Source of the DNA: an uncultured Erythrobacter sp. | GTDB lineage: Bacteria; Pseudomonadota; Alphaproteobacteria; Sphingomonadales; Sphingomonadaceae | NCBI GenBank assembly: GCA_947500645.1 | Contig: CANMSD010000001.1 | Location: 248,001 to 312,000, forward strand | Reading direction: 5' to 3' | Length of the DNA: 64,000 bases | Position numbers and translations under genes: made by a program | Notes under the pieces: generated by a model | Told to the model about the DNA's origin: nothing | Seen by the model: the letters and a program-made list of their open reading frames with translations, nothing else | The model's database searches: none | Part shown: positions 28,933-39,412 of the stretch, piece after piece | Layout: every line of letters begins with the position of its first letter | Numbering within the stretch: position 1 is the first letter of the stretch

Positions 28933-30876
28933 TTAGCGTAAATAGTAGTTGATCGGCTGCGGCGTTCCGGCTTGCTGCGGATACATATGACCATAGGATA
29001 CCGCGTTTCCGAGCACACGCATGATGTAATAGCGGGTCTCGAAATTGGCGGGAATCCGCTCGACCCAGGTAACCCAGTCGATGTCACCGCGGCGTGGATC
29101 ACCATTCAGGCGCAGCCACTGGTTCACACGGCCCGGCCCGGCATTATAGGCCCCGATGGCAAGCGGATAAGCGCCGCCATAATAATCCATCATCCGCGCG
29201 AAATAGGCATCGCCCAAACGAATGTTGTAGCTCGGCGAGCCGATGAGATTGGCGGACATATAGCTGATCCCCAGCTTGCCAGCCTGCTCACGAGCGGTGC
29301 CCGGCATCAACTGCATCACACCGCGCGCACCGGCATGGCTGACGCGGAAACGATCAAACTCGCTTTCCTGGCGGGATATCGCGTGGACCATCGTCCAGTT
29401 GCTGCCCGAGGGTGGATTGATGGTCGGGAAGCCAAGACGCTCGAAGCCTTTCAGCCCGTGCTCGCCCGCTGTCATCCCGGCGACCACGGCCATCTCGTCG
29501 AGCCCCGTCTCGGCGGCGAGATCGGCAACCATGCTCATTTCTTCAGGCGTGTCGGCGCTATCCGCAAGGGCTTCAAAGAACCGTCTTTCGGTTTGCCATG
29601 CAACGCGGTTGCCAGCGATGGACCGGATCGCCCGCACTATCGGACGGCTGTTGAACGCCGTCCGCTGAGCTTGCGACACTTCGACCTGAGGGAGCGGTGT
29701 GAATTGCGGCATCGGACGGCCCATCGCCTGTAGGGCGAGTTGGCCGTAGTAATACTCGGGGAACTCGGCTGCCATTTCGAAATAGCGCGAAGCATCGTCA
29801 GAAAGCCCAGCTTGCCGCGCTGCGCGTCCGGCCCAGTAAAAGCCCTTTGCCCGGATCAGGGGTGTGCCCGCTCCGGTGCCATACCGGTAAAAGAGTGGGG
29901 CGGCGGTGGCGCCATCGCCCAGACTCCAAAGTGCCTTCGTCCCGCCTAGCCACATCAAATCGGTGTAGCGATCGCGCAGAGCAAAGGAGCCTTCCGAGAC
30001 GTCGAACCCCGGCTCGAACAGATCGTCAGCCGAGGCAGCGATCTGCGCAGCTTGCCGCGCGCCGACTGCCTTCGCCACCGCTAGCATCTGGAACACCATG
30101 TCTTCCGGCTTTTGCGCAAGGCGCGAGAACCTGGGGCGCGACGTCAGCACATTCGCCGCGAGGGCGTTCTGTCGCTCACTGCGTAAATGCTTTACGTAAT
30201 TGTAGACGTAGCCTGGGTCGCCAAGCGCGCCGGATGGGGTGTTTTCGACCTGCCCGCGCAGCAGGCCGATACGCGCCATTGCCATCGGGCGTTCGCTGGG
30301 GTCGATATTGACCATATGACGTATCGCCGCTTCACCGTCGCTCTGCCACAACAACGCATCCATCCGCGCGTTGTGATCGGCATCCGTGAAGCGATTACCG
30401 AAAAGGCTGAAAATGTAGGCTTCGGCGGGGCCGCTCATCTCGCCGCCACGCCATGCCTCGCGAGCCACATCGAAAGCTTCGGCCCGCTGAGCTCCGGCAA
30501 GTGCCAGCGCATAGCGAGCGCGGCCAGCATTGGTCAGCGGCTCGTGCATGTCGAAGAAACGGATGAGATCGGCGGAGGTTGGCGCTTCGTTATCCAGCGC
30601 GTTCTCGGCGCGCACTCGAAGAACTGTCACCCGAGGGAAATCGGGGTAGGCCATCGCAAACCCGGCATAATCGGCAAAGCTGGAAAGTTGCGATTTCTGC
30701 AGCACTTCCCAACGCGCAATCGCTTGTCCAATAGCGCGTGGTTGCTGCGCGAGCATGGTGTTTCCGGCGGGCGGACTTTGCGCAAGGCAAGGGCCCGTCA
30801 TGGCGGCGGTGCTGGCAAAAAGAATGGCGGCGACGGCAAGGGGATTGCCAAAAGAACTCTTACGCATGCTGGACAT
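28933..30876 (-). CDS. slt: Soluble lytic murein transglycosylase
   Basis: Periplasmic enzyme of 647 residues that cleaves glycan strands to 1,6-anhydro products. A signal peptide is followed by a long alpha-helical superhelix (about 45-470). The lysozyme-like domain is at about 490-640: HAISRQESEFDRF with the catalytic Glu, HAGARGVMQLMPGTA, and AIGAYNAGPGRVNQWL. The product ends in a NYYLR tail. It is divergent from dapA over about 100 nt and starts a unit with greB and the IalB-like gene. Confidence 0.95.
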   Translation of the reverse strand: MSSMRKSSFGNPLAVAAILFASTAAMTGPCLAQSPPAGNTMLAQQPRAIGQAIARWEVLQKSQLSSFADYAGFAMAYPDFPRVTVLRVRAENALDNEAPTSADLIRFFDMHEPLTNAGRARYALALAGAQRAEAFDVAREAWRGGEMSGPAEAYIFSLFGNRFTDADHNARMDALLWQSDGEAAIRHMVNIDPSERPMAMARIGLLRGQVENTPSGALGDPGYVYNYVKHLRSERQNALAANVLTSRPRFSRLAQKPEDMVFQMLAVAKAVGARQAAQIAASADDLFEPGFDVSEGSFALRDRYTDLMWLGGTKALWSLGDGATAAPLFYRYGTGAGTPLIRAKGFYWAGRAARQAGLSDDASRYFEMAAEFPEYYYGQLALQAMGRPMPQFTPLPQVEVSQAQRTAFNSRPIVRAIRSIAGNRVAWQTERRFFEALADSADTPEEMSMVADLAAETGLDEMAVVAGMTAGEHGLKGFERLGFPTINPPSGSNWTMVHAISRQESEFDRFRVSHAGARGVMQLMPGTAREQAGKLGISYMSANLIGSPSYNIRLGDAYFARMMDYYGGAYPLAIGAYNAGPGRVNQWLRLNGDPRRGDIDWVTWVERIPANFETRYYIMRVLGNAVSYGHMYPQQAGTPQPINYYLR

Positions 30877-30974
30877 ATTGCCAATCGGCTCCTTATCAGG
30901 CGCTGAACAGTGCCTCGGCGCTTTAATTTTGCGCCGTTTAACAGCGCTATGAGTCTAAATGAGGGAATACAACA

Positions 30975-31856
30975 ATGTTTAGCGGCTCAATCCCCGCTCT
31001 GGTGACTCCTTTTCGCGATGGATCGTTTGACGAAGCGGCGTTTCGCAAACTGGTCGACTGGCAGATTGAACAAGGCAGCGCTGGCCTGGTTCCCTGCGGC
31101 ACGACGGGCGAGGCTTCGACCCTCTCCAATGCAGAGCATCATCGTGTAATAGAAGTGTGCATGGAGCAAGCGGCCGGACGCGTGCCGATAATCGCCGGTT
31201 GCGGCTCAAACGATACCAAGAATGCCGCGCTGCACATGAACTTCGCGAAGAAGGCGGGCGCCGCAGCGGGGCTCTGTGTTGCGCCGTATTATAATCGTCC
31301 GAGCCAGACCGGGCTGCTCGCGCATTTCAGCTATCTCGCCGAAAACTGCGACTTGCCGATCGTACTCTACAATGTGCCCGGTCGGACGGTCACCGACATC
31401 AAGCCGGAGACGACGATTGAACTCGCCAATCGCTTTCCCGAACGGATCATTGCGATCAAGGATGCGAGCGAAGACCTCTCGCGTGTTGCCGATCATCGCA
31501 TGGGCATAGGCCGCGATTTCTGCCAGCTGTCGGGCAATGACGAGCTTGCGCTGCCGTTCAATGCGGCGGGCGGTAAGGGTTGTATCTCGGTAACTGCCAA
31601 TGTCGCGCCAGCACTTTGCACTGAGTTCCAGCAGGCCTGTGCAGATAATGATCTTGTCCGCGCCCGTGCGCTCAATGATCAGCTTTATCCGCTGCATTAT
31701 GCGATGTTCTCGGATTCAAGTCCGGGGCCGGTGAAATACGCGCTTAGCCGCGTGCAGGATTGGACGACGCCAGAGGTTCGCTTGCCCCTATGTGAGGCTA
31801 GCGTCGAATCGCGCAAGGCGGTCGACGCAGCGCTTGAGCATGCTGGGCTTGTCTAG
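30975..31856 (+). CDS. dapA: 4-hydroxy-tetrahydrodipicolinate synthase
   Basis: Condenses pyruvate and aspartate semialdehyde in lysine and diaminopimelate synthesis. TIM-barrel aldolase of 293 residues: GTTGE at 42-46, LYNVPGRT with Y132, and the Schiff-base lysine in IAIKDAS, K162. The length is typical. Only 3 nt separate its stop from that of the convergent S9 peptidase. It supplies the same cell-wall precursor path that slt recycles, and the two genes are divergent neighbours. Confidence 0.97.
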   Translation: MFSGSIPALVTPFRDGSFDEAAFRKLVDWQIEQGSAGLVPCGTTGEASTLSNAEHHRVIEVCMEQAAGRVPIIAGCGSNDTKNAALHMNFAKKAGAAAGLCVAPYYNRPSQTGLLAHFSYLAENCDLPIVLYNVPGRTVTDIKPETTIELANRFPERIIAIKDASEDLSRVADHRMGIGRDFCQLSGNDELALPFNAAGGKGCISVTANVAPALCTEFQQACADNDLVRARALNDQLYPLHYAMFSDSSPGPVKYALSRVQDWTTPEVRLPLCEASVESRKAVDAALEHAGLV

Positions 31857-31859
31857 GCC

Positions 31860-33842
31860 TCAATCCGGCGGATTATGTTTCTCGACAAAGCCGACTGCAG
31901 CTTCCAGCATCCTGCGCCGCGTTTCTGATCGCGAGAGCCAGTGATCTTCGCCTTTTAGGCTGATCATCTCATAGGGCTTTTTCGCGTCTTTGAGCTTATC
32001 GGCCATCTTCGAAGAATGACTGTAGGGTACGACCACATCGTCGCGGCCATGGATCAACATGATCGGTGCGTCGGCTTGCTCGGCAAAACGTAGCGGGGAA
32101 ACAGCATCCCAGCCCGAGCGTGGGCCCAGTTGATCAAGCAGGGAAGCCTTGGTGGTGCGCTCTCGGCCCGATGCGCGATAGTCTTCCTGATACATGTCGT
32201 TGATGTCGCTCACTGGTGCGACAGCGACCGCGCAGCGGTAAATGCCCTGCTGCAAGGTTACTCCAGCAAGCGCCGCATAGCCGCCGTAGCTGGCACCGAC
32301 GATGCAGGCTCGTTTCGGATCGACAATTCCTTTTTCGGCGAGTGCAGCGAGACCATCGGATTTGTCGGTCTGCATCTTTCGACCCCATTCGCCATAGCCA
32401 GCGATGACGAACTCATCCGATCGGCCGGTAGAGCCTCGGAAATTGGGTTGAAACACGGCATAGCCGCGCGAGGCATAGGCCTGCGCCCACCAATCGAACG
32501 TCTCTTTGTCGCGGGCATGCGGACCGCCATGTGGTAGTACGACAACCGGAAGATTCTTGGCCTTCCGACCAGGCGGAAGGGTAAGAACGCCGGACATTTT
32601 GAGTCCGTCGCTGGCCTCATACTCGAATGTGGAAATAGGGCCGACATATTGCGGCTCAATCCGAGTACGCTCGTAAGCTAGGGGGTGCGCGCGAAGGTTC
32701 TTCACATCGACGGTGTACCATGTGCCGCTGTCACGGTTTCCTGCAGTACGAACGATCATTTGGGAGAGATCGCTGGTCCACGCCATCGGACGTGTATCCA
32801 AGCCTTTGAAGGCGCGGCGAACCTTCCTCAACGCGCTGCCTCGGTTCTCGTCAGGGAATACGATGCGTTCGTCATCGCCGCGCTCGCGATAGCCCATCAA
32901 GTGGCCCGTTTGCTTATCGAAAAAGACCCGTTCGATCCCTTTGTCAGGCAGAAACTCTTTCAGTTCACCGCCTGCGGTTGGGATCTCCAGCCAGCGTATG
33001 CCTTCGGCGGTTCGCTCGGATAGAAGAATTGTCTTACCATCATAACCGAGGCCAAGCAGGCCGATTCGAGAAAGCGGGTTGTTTCCGCGAGCAATGATTT
33101 CATTTTCGCCGTTGCGCAGCTTCCAGTCGCCATTGTTATCATTGATGTCGAAGGTCGCCGCAATTTCCCCATTGGCATCAATCAACCAATCATTATCATG
33201 GCCAGGGCGGGCTGCATTGGCGAACCTCTTCACCGACATGTCCTGCAAATCGACCCGGTAGAGGTAAGGGCGACCGTGGTCGAAGACATACTCCATGCGC
33301 CCGTCTTTCTTTAGCTGCATGCCGCCAAAGAAGCCGTAGTGTCGCCCGCCTATTTCTCGAATCCCGTAGTCACCGAGGATCGCATCAACAATATTGCGGC
33401 GCTCGGCGAAGACCATGCCCGCTTCGAGTCCCGGTACGACGGGCAGGACGCGCGCGATGTAGAATTCTGCCTTGTCGGTCGTGAAATTTCGTCCGAGATC
33501 CTCCGTCTGGCTGGAGACCAGCAATAGGCGATCTTCGCCGATCCATTCGATGTAACGGATCTTCATGTCGCCAACTGGCATGTTGGCGAGCACCGTGTCC
33601 TTGCCTTCGATAACGACTAATGAGCGGGTGTCGTTCACCGTAGCTAGCAGCGCGACCCTCTTGCCGGATGCTGATAGCGTCGCATCCTCGACCTTTGGCA
33701 ACTCGCCATATTCCGACAATGGCAATGGTTCGAGAGGAGCTTTGGCGACGGTCTGTGTTGGCTCGCCATCTTGTGCAAACGCTGCGATCGGCACGGTTGC
33801 GCAAGCAAGAGCAGCGATCGCTGCAAAAGAAAAGAAACGCAT
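31860..33842 (-). CDS. S9 family prolyl oligopeptidase-like serine peptidase, exported
   Basis: Peptidase of 660 residues with a signal peptide (MRFFSFAAIAALACATVPIA, cleaved near AFAQ). An N-terminal beta-propeller-like region (about 40-400) precedes the alpha/beta-hydrolase domain. The triad is visible: GASYGGYAAL with the nucleophile Ser, HGRDDVVVP with the Asp, and GEDHW with the His. Enzymes of this subgroup act as dipeptidyl or acylaminoacyl peptidases in the periplasm. It sits in reverse orientation between dapA and smpB. Confidence 0.93.
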   Translation of the reverse strand: MRFFSFAAIAALACATVPIAAFAQDGEPTQTVAKAPLEPLPLSEYGELPKVEDATLSASGKRVALLATVNDTRSLVVIEGKDTVLANMPVGDMKIRYIEWIGEDRLLLVSSQTEDLGRNFTTDKAEFYIARVLPVVPGLEAGMVFAERRNIVDAILGDYGIREIGGRHYGFFGGMQLKKDGRMEYVFDHGRPYLYRVDLQDMSVKRFANAARPGHDNDWLIDANGEIAATFDINDNNGDWKLRNGENEIIARGNNPLSRIGLLGLGYDGKTILLSERTAEGIRWLEIPTAGGELKEFLPDKGIERVFFDKQTGHLMGYRERGDDERIVFPDENRGSALRKVRRAFKGLDTRPMAWTSDLSQMIVRTAGNRDSGTWYTVDVKNLRAHPLAYERTRIEPQYVGPISTFEYEASDGLKMSGVLTLPPGRKAKNLPVVVLPHGGPHARDKETFDWWAQAYASRGYAVFQPNFRGSTGRSDEFVIAGYGEWGRKMQTDKSDGLAALAEKGIVDPKRACIVGASYGGYAALAGVTLQQGIYRCAVAVAPVSDINDMYQEDYRASGRERTTKASLLDQLGPRSGWDAVSPLRFAEQADAPIMLIHGRDDVVVPYSHSSKMADKLKDAKKPYEMISLKGEDHWLSRSETRRRMLEAAVGFVEKHNPPD

Positions 33843-33982
33843 GGTAAATCGACCCCTGTTACCAAGTGAGCATTGCCCGATGCTCGTTTAGCATTGACCG
33901 ATAATGACAAGTCCATTCTCCAATTCAAGAGTTCTAAAGGCTTGATTGCGAATTTCGCGCAAGCGACTACATGACGCGCATC

Positions 33983-34465
33983 ATGGCGAGACCAAAACCC
34001 GAGACTTTCGACAAGCAAAAGGTCGTTGCGGAGAACCGCCGCGCGCGCTTCGATTATCATGTCGAGGATCGCTATGAGGCCGGCTTGGCCTTGCAGGGTA
34101 CCGAGGTGAAGGCGCTACGCGCGGGCGAGGCCAGCATTGCAGAAAGCTATGCCGAAGTGCGTGATGGCGAAGTCTGGCTGATCAACGCCAACATCCCGGA
34201 ATATAGCCACGGAAACCGGTTGAATCATCAACCACGCCGACCGCGTAAGTTGCTCCTCAACGCCCGCGAGATCGGAAAATTGTTCGGTGCCGTTGAGAGA
34301 AAAGGTATGACGCTCGTTCCCCTCTCAGTCTATTTCAACAAGCAGGGGCGTGCCAAGGTCGAACTCGCGCTGGCCAAGGGCAAGCAGGCGCATGACAAGC
34401 GTGCCGGGATCAAGGAACGCGACTGGAAGCGCGACAAGGCCCGGCTGATGCGTGATAAGGGTTAG
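33983..34465 (+). CDS. smpB: SsrA (tmRNA)-binding protein SmpB
   Basis: RNA-binding partner of tmRNA in ribosome rescue, 160 residues. ATG 33983 ([20 protein letters not shown]) is the normal N-terminus; an ATG four codons earlier is possible. Core blocks: [36 protein letters not shown], and the basic tail KRDWKR-like with KARLMRDKG. The tmRNA gene itself was not found in this window. Confidence 0.97.
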   Translation: MARPKPETFDKQKVVAENRRARFDYHVEDRYEAGLALQGTEVKALRAGEASIAESYAEVRDGEVWLINANIPEYSHGNRLNHQPRRPRKLLLNAREIGKLFGAVERKGMTLVPLSVYFNKQGRAKVELALAKGKQAHDKRAGIKERDWKRDKARLMRDKG

Positions 34466-34672
34466 AAAGCTCTCCCTTCACGGTTCTGAAACGGCTTTGT
34501 GCCAGGACATTTTCCAACGCCAGCATTCACCCACTGGTCAGCGCGATATTGCTACCCATATGCAAGTCATGGTTCACGATCAGCACTTCGCCGATGATTG
34601 CTTGCGTTTCGCATGCTCGCGACCCAGTGCGATGCTCCGTCAACCGTTCCATTTCCAGGTAGAGCCAAGCTG

Positions 34673-35257
34673 ATGAATGCCGAGCGCCGCAAGACCTGGG
34701 CCATGGACATGCTGCGCAAGTACATGCCGACGCGCGAGCAGATGGCGCGCAACAAATACCTGAAACCGTTTGCGCATCGGTTCCTTTCACCTGAGTTGTG
34801 GCGCTTTACCCGGCGCTCTGTCCCGCGCGGCGTGGCGCTTGGCCTGTTCGCTGGCTTTATCATCCCGGTCGGCCAGATCTTCCTCGCCGCGTTTCTAGCT
34901 CTCCCGGCGCGTGCTAACATGCCGCTTGCTGCGATGGTGACCTTCATCACCAACCCGTTCACCTTTCCATTCTGGATCGTGATTGCCAATCAGGTTGGGA
35001 AGCTGACGTTGAACCTTGATGCCGCTGTTGGCGGCCTTGCCAATGACGAGCTAGCGAGTGGACGCTGGAGCTGGTTGATCGATTTGTTCGAGCTAGCCGG
35101 AGTAACCGCGTTCGGTTTCGTAGTGCTCGCGCTCGTCTCAGCGGCTTTGGGTTACCTTATCTCCGGTGCGGTTTGGCGCGTCATGGTTGCGCGCCGCCGT
35201 GCAAAACGCTTGGCGCGGATGGAGGCGCGGCTCGACCAGCGGCTCAATGCGAATTAG
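34673..35257 (+). CDS. DUF2062 membrane protein
   Basis: Integral membrane protein of 194 residues. The domain is recognisable from RSVPRGVALGLFAGFIIPVG, a hydrophobic pair, ITNPFTFPFWIV, and two further segments near 140-175, with basic ends. The family is widespread and uncharacterised; some members are near cell-envelope genes. ATG 34673 is preceded by AGAGCC only weakly, and the frame is open upstream. It stands between smpB and cckA; the 207-nt gap before it holds nothing obvious. Confidence 0.85.
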   Translation: MNAERRKTWAMDMLRKYMPTREQMARNKYLKPFAHRFLSPELWRFTRRSVPRGVALGLFAGFIIPVGQIFLAAFLALPARANMPLAAMVTFITNPFTFPFWIVIANQVGKLTLNLDAAVGGLANDELASGRWSWLIDLFELAGVTAFGFVVLALVSAALGYLISGAVWRVMVARRRAKRLARMEARLDQRLNAN

Positions 35258-35331
35258 GAGCGTTGTCGCATAGTGGCGGTTCGCGATGACGCGATTGGGC
35301 CGCGCGAGAGGGTGGAGTTGGTAGTCAGTTC

Positions 35332-37773
35332 ATGAAAGCCGTGTTGCAGGGCACTGATCAGAACCGCTTGCTGATTGCGGCGCTTGCCGCTGCGCTTGGC
35401 TTGAGCGCGCTCCTGTTGTGGGTGGCGACACGCGAAGCTGCGCTGGTGCTTTCCTATGCTTTGGGGCTGGTCGTGTTGCTGATCGGTGCGTTCTCATTCG
35501 AGCGGATGCGCGTAGAGCCGGTGATGCAGATTGATACGGCGCCTGACTGGACGGTCACGATCGCTGCGATCGAGCAAGTGGGTGAGGCCGTGGCGATTAC
35601 CGACCGGGCCAACCGATTGGTTTGTGCGAACTCAGCTTTTGTCGATGGCTTTGGCATTGGTGCCGCTCCGCCCTCTTTGCCGCTGGAGCGAGCCGGGCTG
35701 GAGGCGATGACGCGCTTGGCGCGTGAAGCATGGAGCGACGGCGGCGGCTCTCTCGATGAGCTAGCCGGACAATCAGGCGAAGCGCCTTGGAGTGTCACAG
35801 TCGAGCGCGCGGGGCGCGGCGAAGATCACCTAATCTGGCGTTTCCGTCGCCACGTTCTACCCAATTCCGATGCGCTTGCCGATCTTAATCTCGCTGGTCC
35901 GTTTGGTCAGATGCTCAGTCGAGCTGGCATTGAAAGTGCAATCACAGCCTCCGACGGTCTCATCAAATCGGTGAGCGCGGGTTTTGCGGAGCGTGCGGTC
36001 GGAGATTCAAGCGCGACGATGGCGGGACAGGATTACGTCTCATTTCTCCGCTCGGACGAGCGCGACCGCATATTCTTCGCACGCGAAGGGCGGGGCGGAA
36101 CTCCGCAAACGCTGATCCATGTGCCACTCGATGACCCGAGCGCACGGGTGCAAGCGGGCCCGGATGACGGGCCATCGTTGATGCTACTGGTCGATAGCGG
36201 GGTCGGCATTGGCAGCGGTTGGGACGGTTCCTCTCAAGCGGGGGTGGCGCAGCTCGATGCATTGCTCGCGCAATTGCCGCTCGGCCTTGCGATGACCGAT
36301 CGCGACGGGCGATTCCTGTTCTGCAACGATGCTTTTCTGCGGTCGGTTGATCGCGAGGGCAGGGGACTCCCTGCCTTCCCGACCGACTTGGTCGTACGCG
36401 AGGATAAGGGCGCTCTTTCCGATGCTGTGCGACGCCATGGACGCGGACCGGCGACAAGCGGCGATATGGCAGTGCGGCTGTCGATCCAGCCCGATGAGCC
36501 GGTATCGCTAGGCCTTGCTGGAGTACGCGGTCTTGGCGAGGCAGCGGTGCTGCTCAGCCTCGCGGATTCGAGCGAGGAGAACCAGCTCAAGCGTCAGGTT
36601 GCGCAGGCGACCAAGATGCAGGCGGTTGGCCAGCTCGCCGGCGGTGTCGCGCATGATTTCAACAACGTGCTGACCGCGATTATCGGCACGTGCGATCTGA
36701 TGTTGCTGCGCCACACGCCGGGTGACAGCGACTATGATGATATTCAGCAAATCCGCGCGAATTCGAACCGCGCAGCCTCGCTGACCCGGCAATTGCTGGC
36801 CTTCTCGCGCCAGCAGACCTTGCGCCCGGAAATTCTGCAACTGCCCGATGTGGTCAGCGAAGTGGGGCCGCTTATCAAGCGGCTGCTCGGCGAGAAAATC
36901 CAGTATTACGTCCAGCACGATCGCAATCTGGGCGCAGTGAGAGCCGACCCGCAGCAACTTGAGCAGGTCATCATGAACCTTGCCGTGAATGCCCGGGATG
37001 CAATCCAGTCGAGCGGGAATGGCAGTGGGCGCATCTCGCTGCTCACGCGTAGCCTTCAAGCGAAGGAAGTGATAAAGCTCGGCTCCGAAATTTTGCCTGC
37101 CGCAGATTACACGGTGCTAATCGTGCAAGATACGGGCGGCGGCATTCCCGCCCATGTGCTGCCCAAACTGTTCGAGCCGTTCTTTACGACCAAGGAGCAG
37201 GGGAAGGGCACTGGCCTTGGTCTTTCAACCGCCTATGGTATCGTCAAACAGTCTGGTGGTTTCATTTTCGCCGACAATGTCATGGACAATCAGGGCAAGG
37301 CAAAGGGCGCGCGTTTCACGATCTACTTCCCGGTCCATGCTGGTGAAGCACCGAAACGTCCCGAGATCGCTGCGCCAGAGCCGTCATCCGACTGGGCGGC
37401 AGGCGGAAAAATCTTGCTTGTCGAGGATGAGGATATGGTCCGCGCCGTCGCCGAGCGAGCACTGGCTCGTGCGGGCTATGAGGTCACGGCATGCCCAGGA
37501 GGTGAAGAAGGACTTTCGGCCATTTCGGAGGGCGGCGAGTTCGACCTGATCGTCAGCGATGTGGTGATGCCGGGCATGGATGGCCCCGCCATGGTGCGCG
37601 CCATCCGCCAGCAACGCCCCGACATGCCGGTGCTGTTCATGTCGGGCTATGCTGAAGAACAGTTGCGCAAGGATATCGATATTCCCGACATGCATTTCAT
37701 CGCCAAACCTTTCAGCGTTCAGGCGATTGGCGATAAGGTCGGCAATGTGATGCACCGGGTAAAACGCGCCTGA
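35332..37773 (+). CDS. cckA: Hybrid sensor histidine kinase CckA
   Basis: Membrane kinase of the CckA-ChpT-CtrA/CpdR phosphorelay that controls the cell cycle, motility and gene transfer in alphaproteobacteria. Two N-terminal membrane helices (about 10-30 and 35-52) precede PAS-like regions to about 420. The HisKA box GGVAHDFNNVL holds H441. The ATPase domain has NLAVNARDAI and GTGLGLSTAYGIVKQSGG. A C-terminal receiver has SDVVMPGMDG with D743. The 813 residues are typical. CpdR, a downstream target, is also in this window. Confidence 0.96.
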   Translation: MKAVLQGTDQNRLLIAALAAALGLSALLLWVATREAALVLSYALGLVVLLIGAFSFERMRVEPVMQIDTAPDWTVTIAAIEQVGEAVAITDRANRLVCANSAFVDGFGIGAAPPSLPLERAGLEAMTRLAREAWSDGGGSLDELAGQSGEAPWSVTVERAGRGEDHLIWRFRRHVLPNSDALADLNLAGPFGQMLSRAGIESAITASDGLIKSVSAGFAERAVGDSSATMAGQDYVSFLRSDERDRIFFAREGRGGTPQTLIHVPLDDPSARVQAGPDDGPSLMLLVDSGVGIGSGWDGSSQAGVAQLDALLAQLPLGLAMTDRDGRFLFCNDAFLRSVDREGRGLPAFPTDLVVREDKGALSDAVRRHGRGPATSGDMAVRLSIQPDEPVSLGLAGVRGLGEAAVLLSLADSSEENQLKRQVAQATKMQAVGQLAGGVAHDFNNVLTAIIGTCDLMLLRHTPGDSDYDDIQQIRANSNRAASLTRQLLAFSRQQTLRPEILQLPDVVSEVGPLIKRLLGEKIQYYVQHDRNLGAVRADPQQLEQVIMNLAVNARDAIQSSGNGSGRISLLTRSLQAKEVIKLGSEILPAADYTVLIVQDTGGGIPAHVLPKLFEPFFTTKEQGKGTGLGLSTAYGIVKQSGGFIFADNVMDNQGKAKGARFTIYFPVHAGEAPKRPEIAAPEPSSDWAAGGKILLVEDEDMVRAVAERALARAGYEVTACPGGEEGLSAISEGGEFDLIVSDVVMPGMDGPAMVRAIRQQRPDMPVLFMSGYAEEQLRKDIDIPDMHFIAKPFSVQAIGDKVGNVMHRVKRA

Positions 37774-37887
37774 TTGCGCTGGATTTCTTTGGCGAATGGC
37801 TCCCTTGCAAGCTGGCCAACATCCCATTCATCGCTCATACAGTGCGTCCCGTCATGCTCTATGTCGGGTTATTTGGGAGGCTGGGTA

Positions 37888-39402
37888 ATGAAGGCAATTA
37901 AGCTTGGATTGGTGTCGAGTTTGGCACTTGGGATGAGCGCTCTTGCGGCAGGAACAGCCCTCTCTCAGTCATTGCCTGACCCTGATGAAACCGCGCAAGG
38001 CGACGTTTCCGTCACGATCTACAACAACAATCGCGCTTTGGTGCAGGATGTCCGCCAGCTCGATATCAGGCGCGGTAGGAGCCGGGTCGAGTTTCCAGAC
38101 GTTTCGGCCAGCATTCAGCCGCAGACGCTGAGCTTCTACGCGCCCAATACCTCGATCATTGAGCAGAATTTTGATTTCGATCTGCTGACGCCGGGCAAAA
38201 TGATGGAAAAGGCGATCGGCCAGACCGTCACTTTGCTGCGCACCAACCCAGCCACTGGGCGCGAGACGCGGGAACGGGCCAAGGTACTCTCGACAGCGGG
38301 CGGCGTAGTCGTCCAGATCGGTGACCGGATTGAGGTCTTGCGTGACGATGGCTTGCCGGTGCGCGTGATCTTTGATCGCGTCCCGCCAAATCTGCGCGCG
38401 CGGCCCACGCTCTCCGTCAATCTGGAAAGCAGCCGCGCTGGAACACGTCCGGTCTCGATCCGCTATCTGACTGGCGGGCTTGGATGGAGCGCCGATTATG
38501 TCGCGCTCTATAACGAAGCGAACGACTCCATCGATATGCAGGGCTGGGTCACACTCACCAACAACACCGGTACGACTTTCAATCAGGCGAAGACACTGCT
38601 TGTTGCGGGCGATCCGAACAATCGCAACAATGGACGTGGTCGTGGACGCGGCAATCGCAACCTTATAGCGCCGGGGACAGAGACCGCCGGGCGCGAGCGT
38701 CTGGGCGACTTTTACCTCTATCCGATCACCGCGCGTACGACGATTGCCAACGCGCAGACGAAGCAGGTGAGCTTCCTCGATGTGCAGTCTGTGCCAGCGC
38801 GCAAAGTTTATGAGCGAACGGTCGGTTGGCTCACGAACGATAGCAACCCGGTAAACGTCTCAAGCGCGATCTCCTTCTCGACTTCGCGCGATCAGGGGCT
38901 TGGCGATGCGCTTCCTGCAGGAACTGTTCGTTTCTACCAGAAGGACCGGCAGGGCACGCCGCAATTCATTGGCGAGAACGGCATCGGTCATACGCCTATG
39001 GGCAGCGAGCTCTCGCTCAAGACTGGCGACGCGTTCGACATTTTTGTCCAGGCTGAGGTTGAGAAGCGCGAGACCATTACCCGTTCGCAATGGGAACAGA
39101 GCGCTCGTTTCCGCGTGATCGAAGATGGCGAAGTAACGCGTCAGGTCGAGGTGGAGCGACGCCGCAATACGGATTTCTACCGTACTACGATGCGCTACAC
39201 GCTCACAAATGCGAAGAGCTCTCCGATCGAGGTCGATCTAACCCAGAGCGGGCTGAGCCGCTATTATTGGTCGAACGATTACCGCATAGTCAGCGAGGGC
39301 ATTGAGGGCGAGCAGATCAATTACGATCGTCGCAAATGGATCGTGCCGGTGCCCGCGAATGGCAAGCGCGTGATCCGCGTCACCTACGAAACCCGCTACT
39401 AA
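37888..39402 (+). CDS. DUF4139 domain protein, exported (first of a tandem pair)
   Basis: Exported protein of 504 residues. ATG 37888 (MKAIKLGLVSSLALGMSALA) has GGGAGG upstream and starts a signal peptide. The family pattern is VTIYNNNRALVQDVRQL, then SIQPQTLSFYAP, a GGLGWSADYVALYNE block and QGWVTLTNNTGTTF. It ends with GKRVIRVTYETRY. DUF4139 proteins (related to MuiA/mucoidy inhibitor type) are predicted envelope proteins without a settled function. A Gly/Arg/Asn-rich insert lies at about 255-265. The paralogue follows after 10 nt, so they are cotranscribed. Confidence 0.88.
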   Translation: MKAIKLGLVSSLALGMSALAAGTALSQSLPDPDETAQGDVSVTIYNNNRALVQDVRQLDIRRGRSRVEFPDVSASIQPQTLSFYAPNTSIIEQNFDFDLLTPGKMMEKAIGQTVTLLRTNPATGRETRERAKVLSTAGGVVVQIGDRIEVLRDDGLPVRVIFDRVPPNLRARPTLSVNLESSRAGTRPVSIRYLTGGLGWSADYVALYNEANDSIDMQGWVTLTNNTGTTFNQAKTLLVAGDPNNRNNGRGRGRGNRNLIAPGTETAGRERLGDFYLYPITARTTIANAQTKQVSFLDVQSVPARKVYERTVGWLTNDSNPVNVSSAISFSTSRDQGLGDALPAGTVRFYQKDRQGTPQFIGENGIGHTPMGSELSLKTGDAFDIFVQAEVEKRETITRSQWEQSARFRVIEDGEVTRQVEVERRRNTDFYRTTMRYTLTNAKSSPIEVDLTQSGLSRYYWSNDYRIVSEGIEGEQINYDRRKWIVPVPANGKRVIRVTYETRY

Positions 39403-39412
39403 GAGGGCGGGG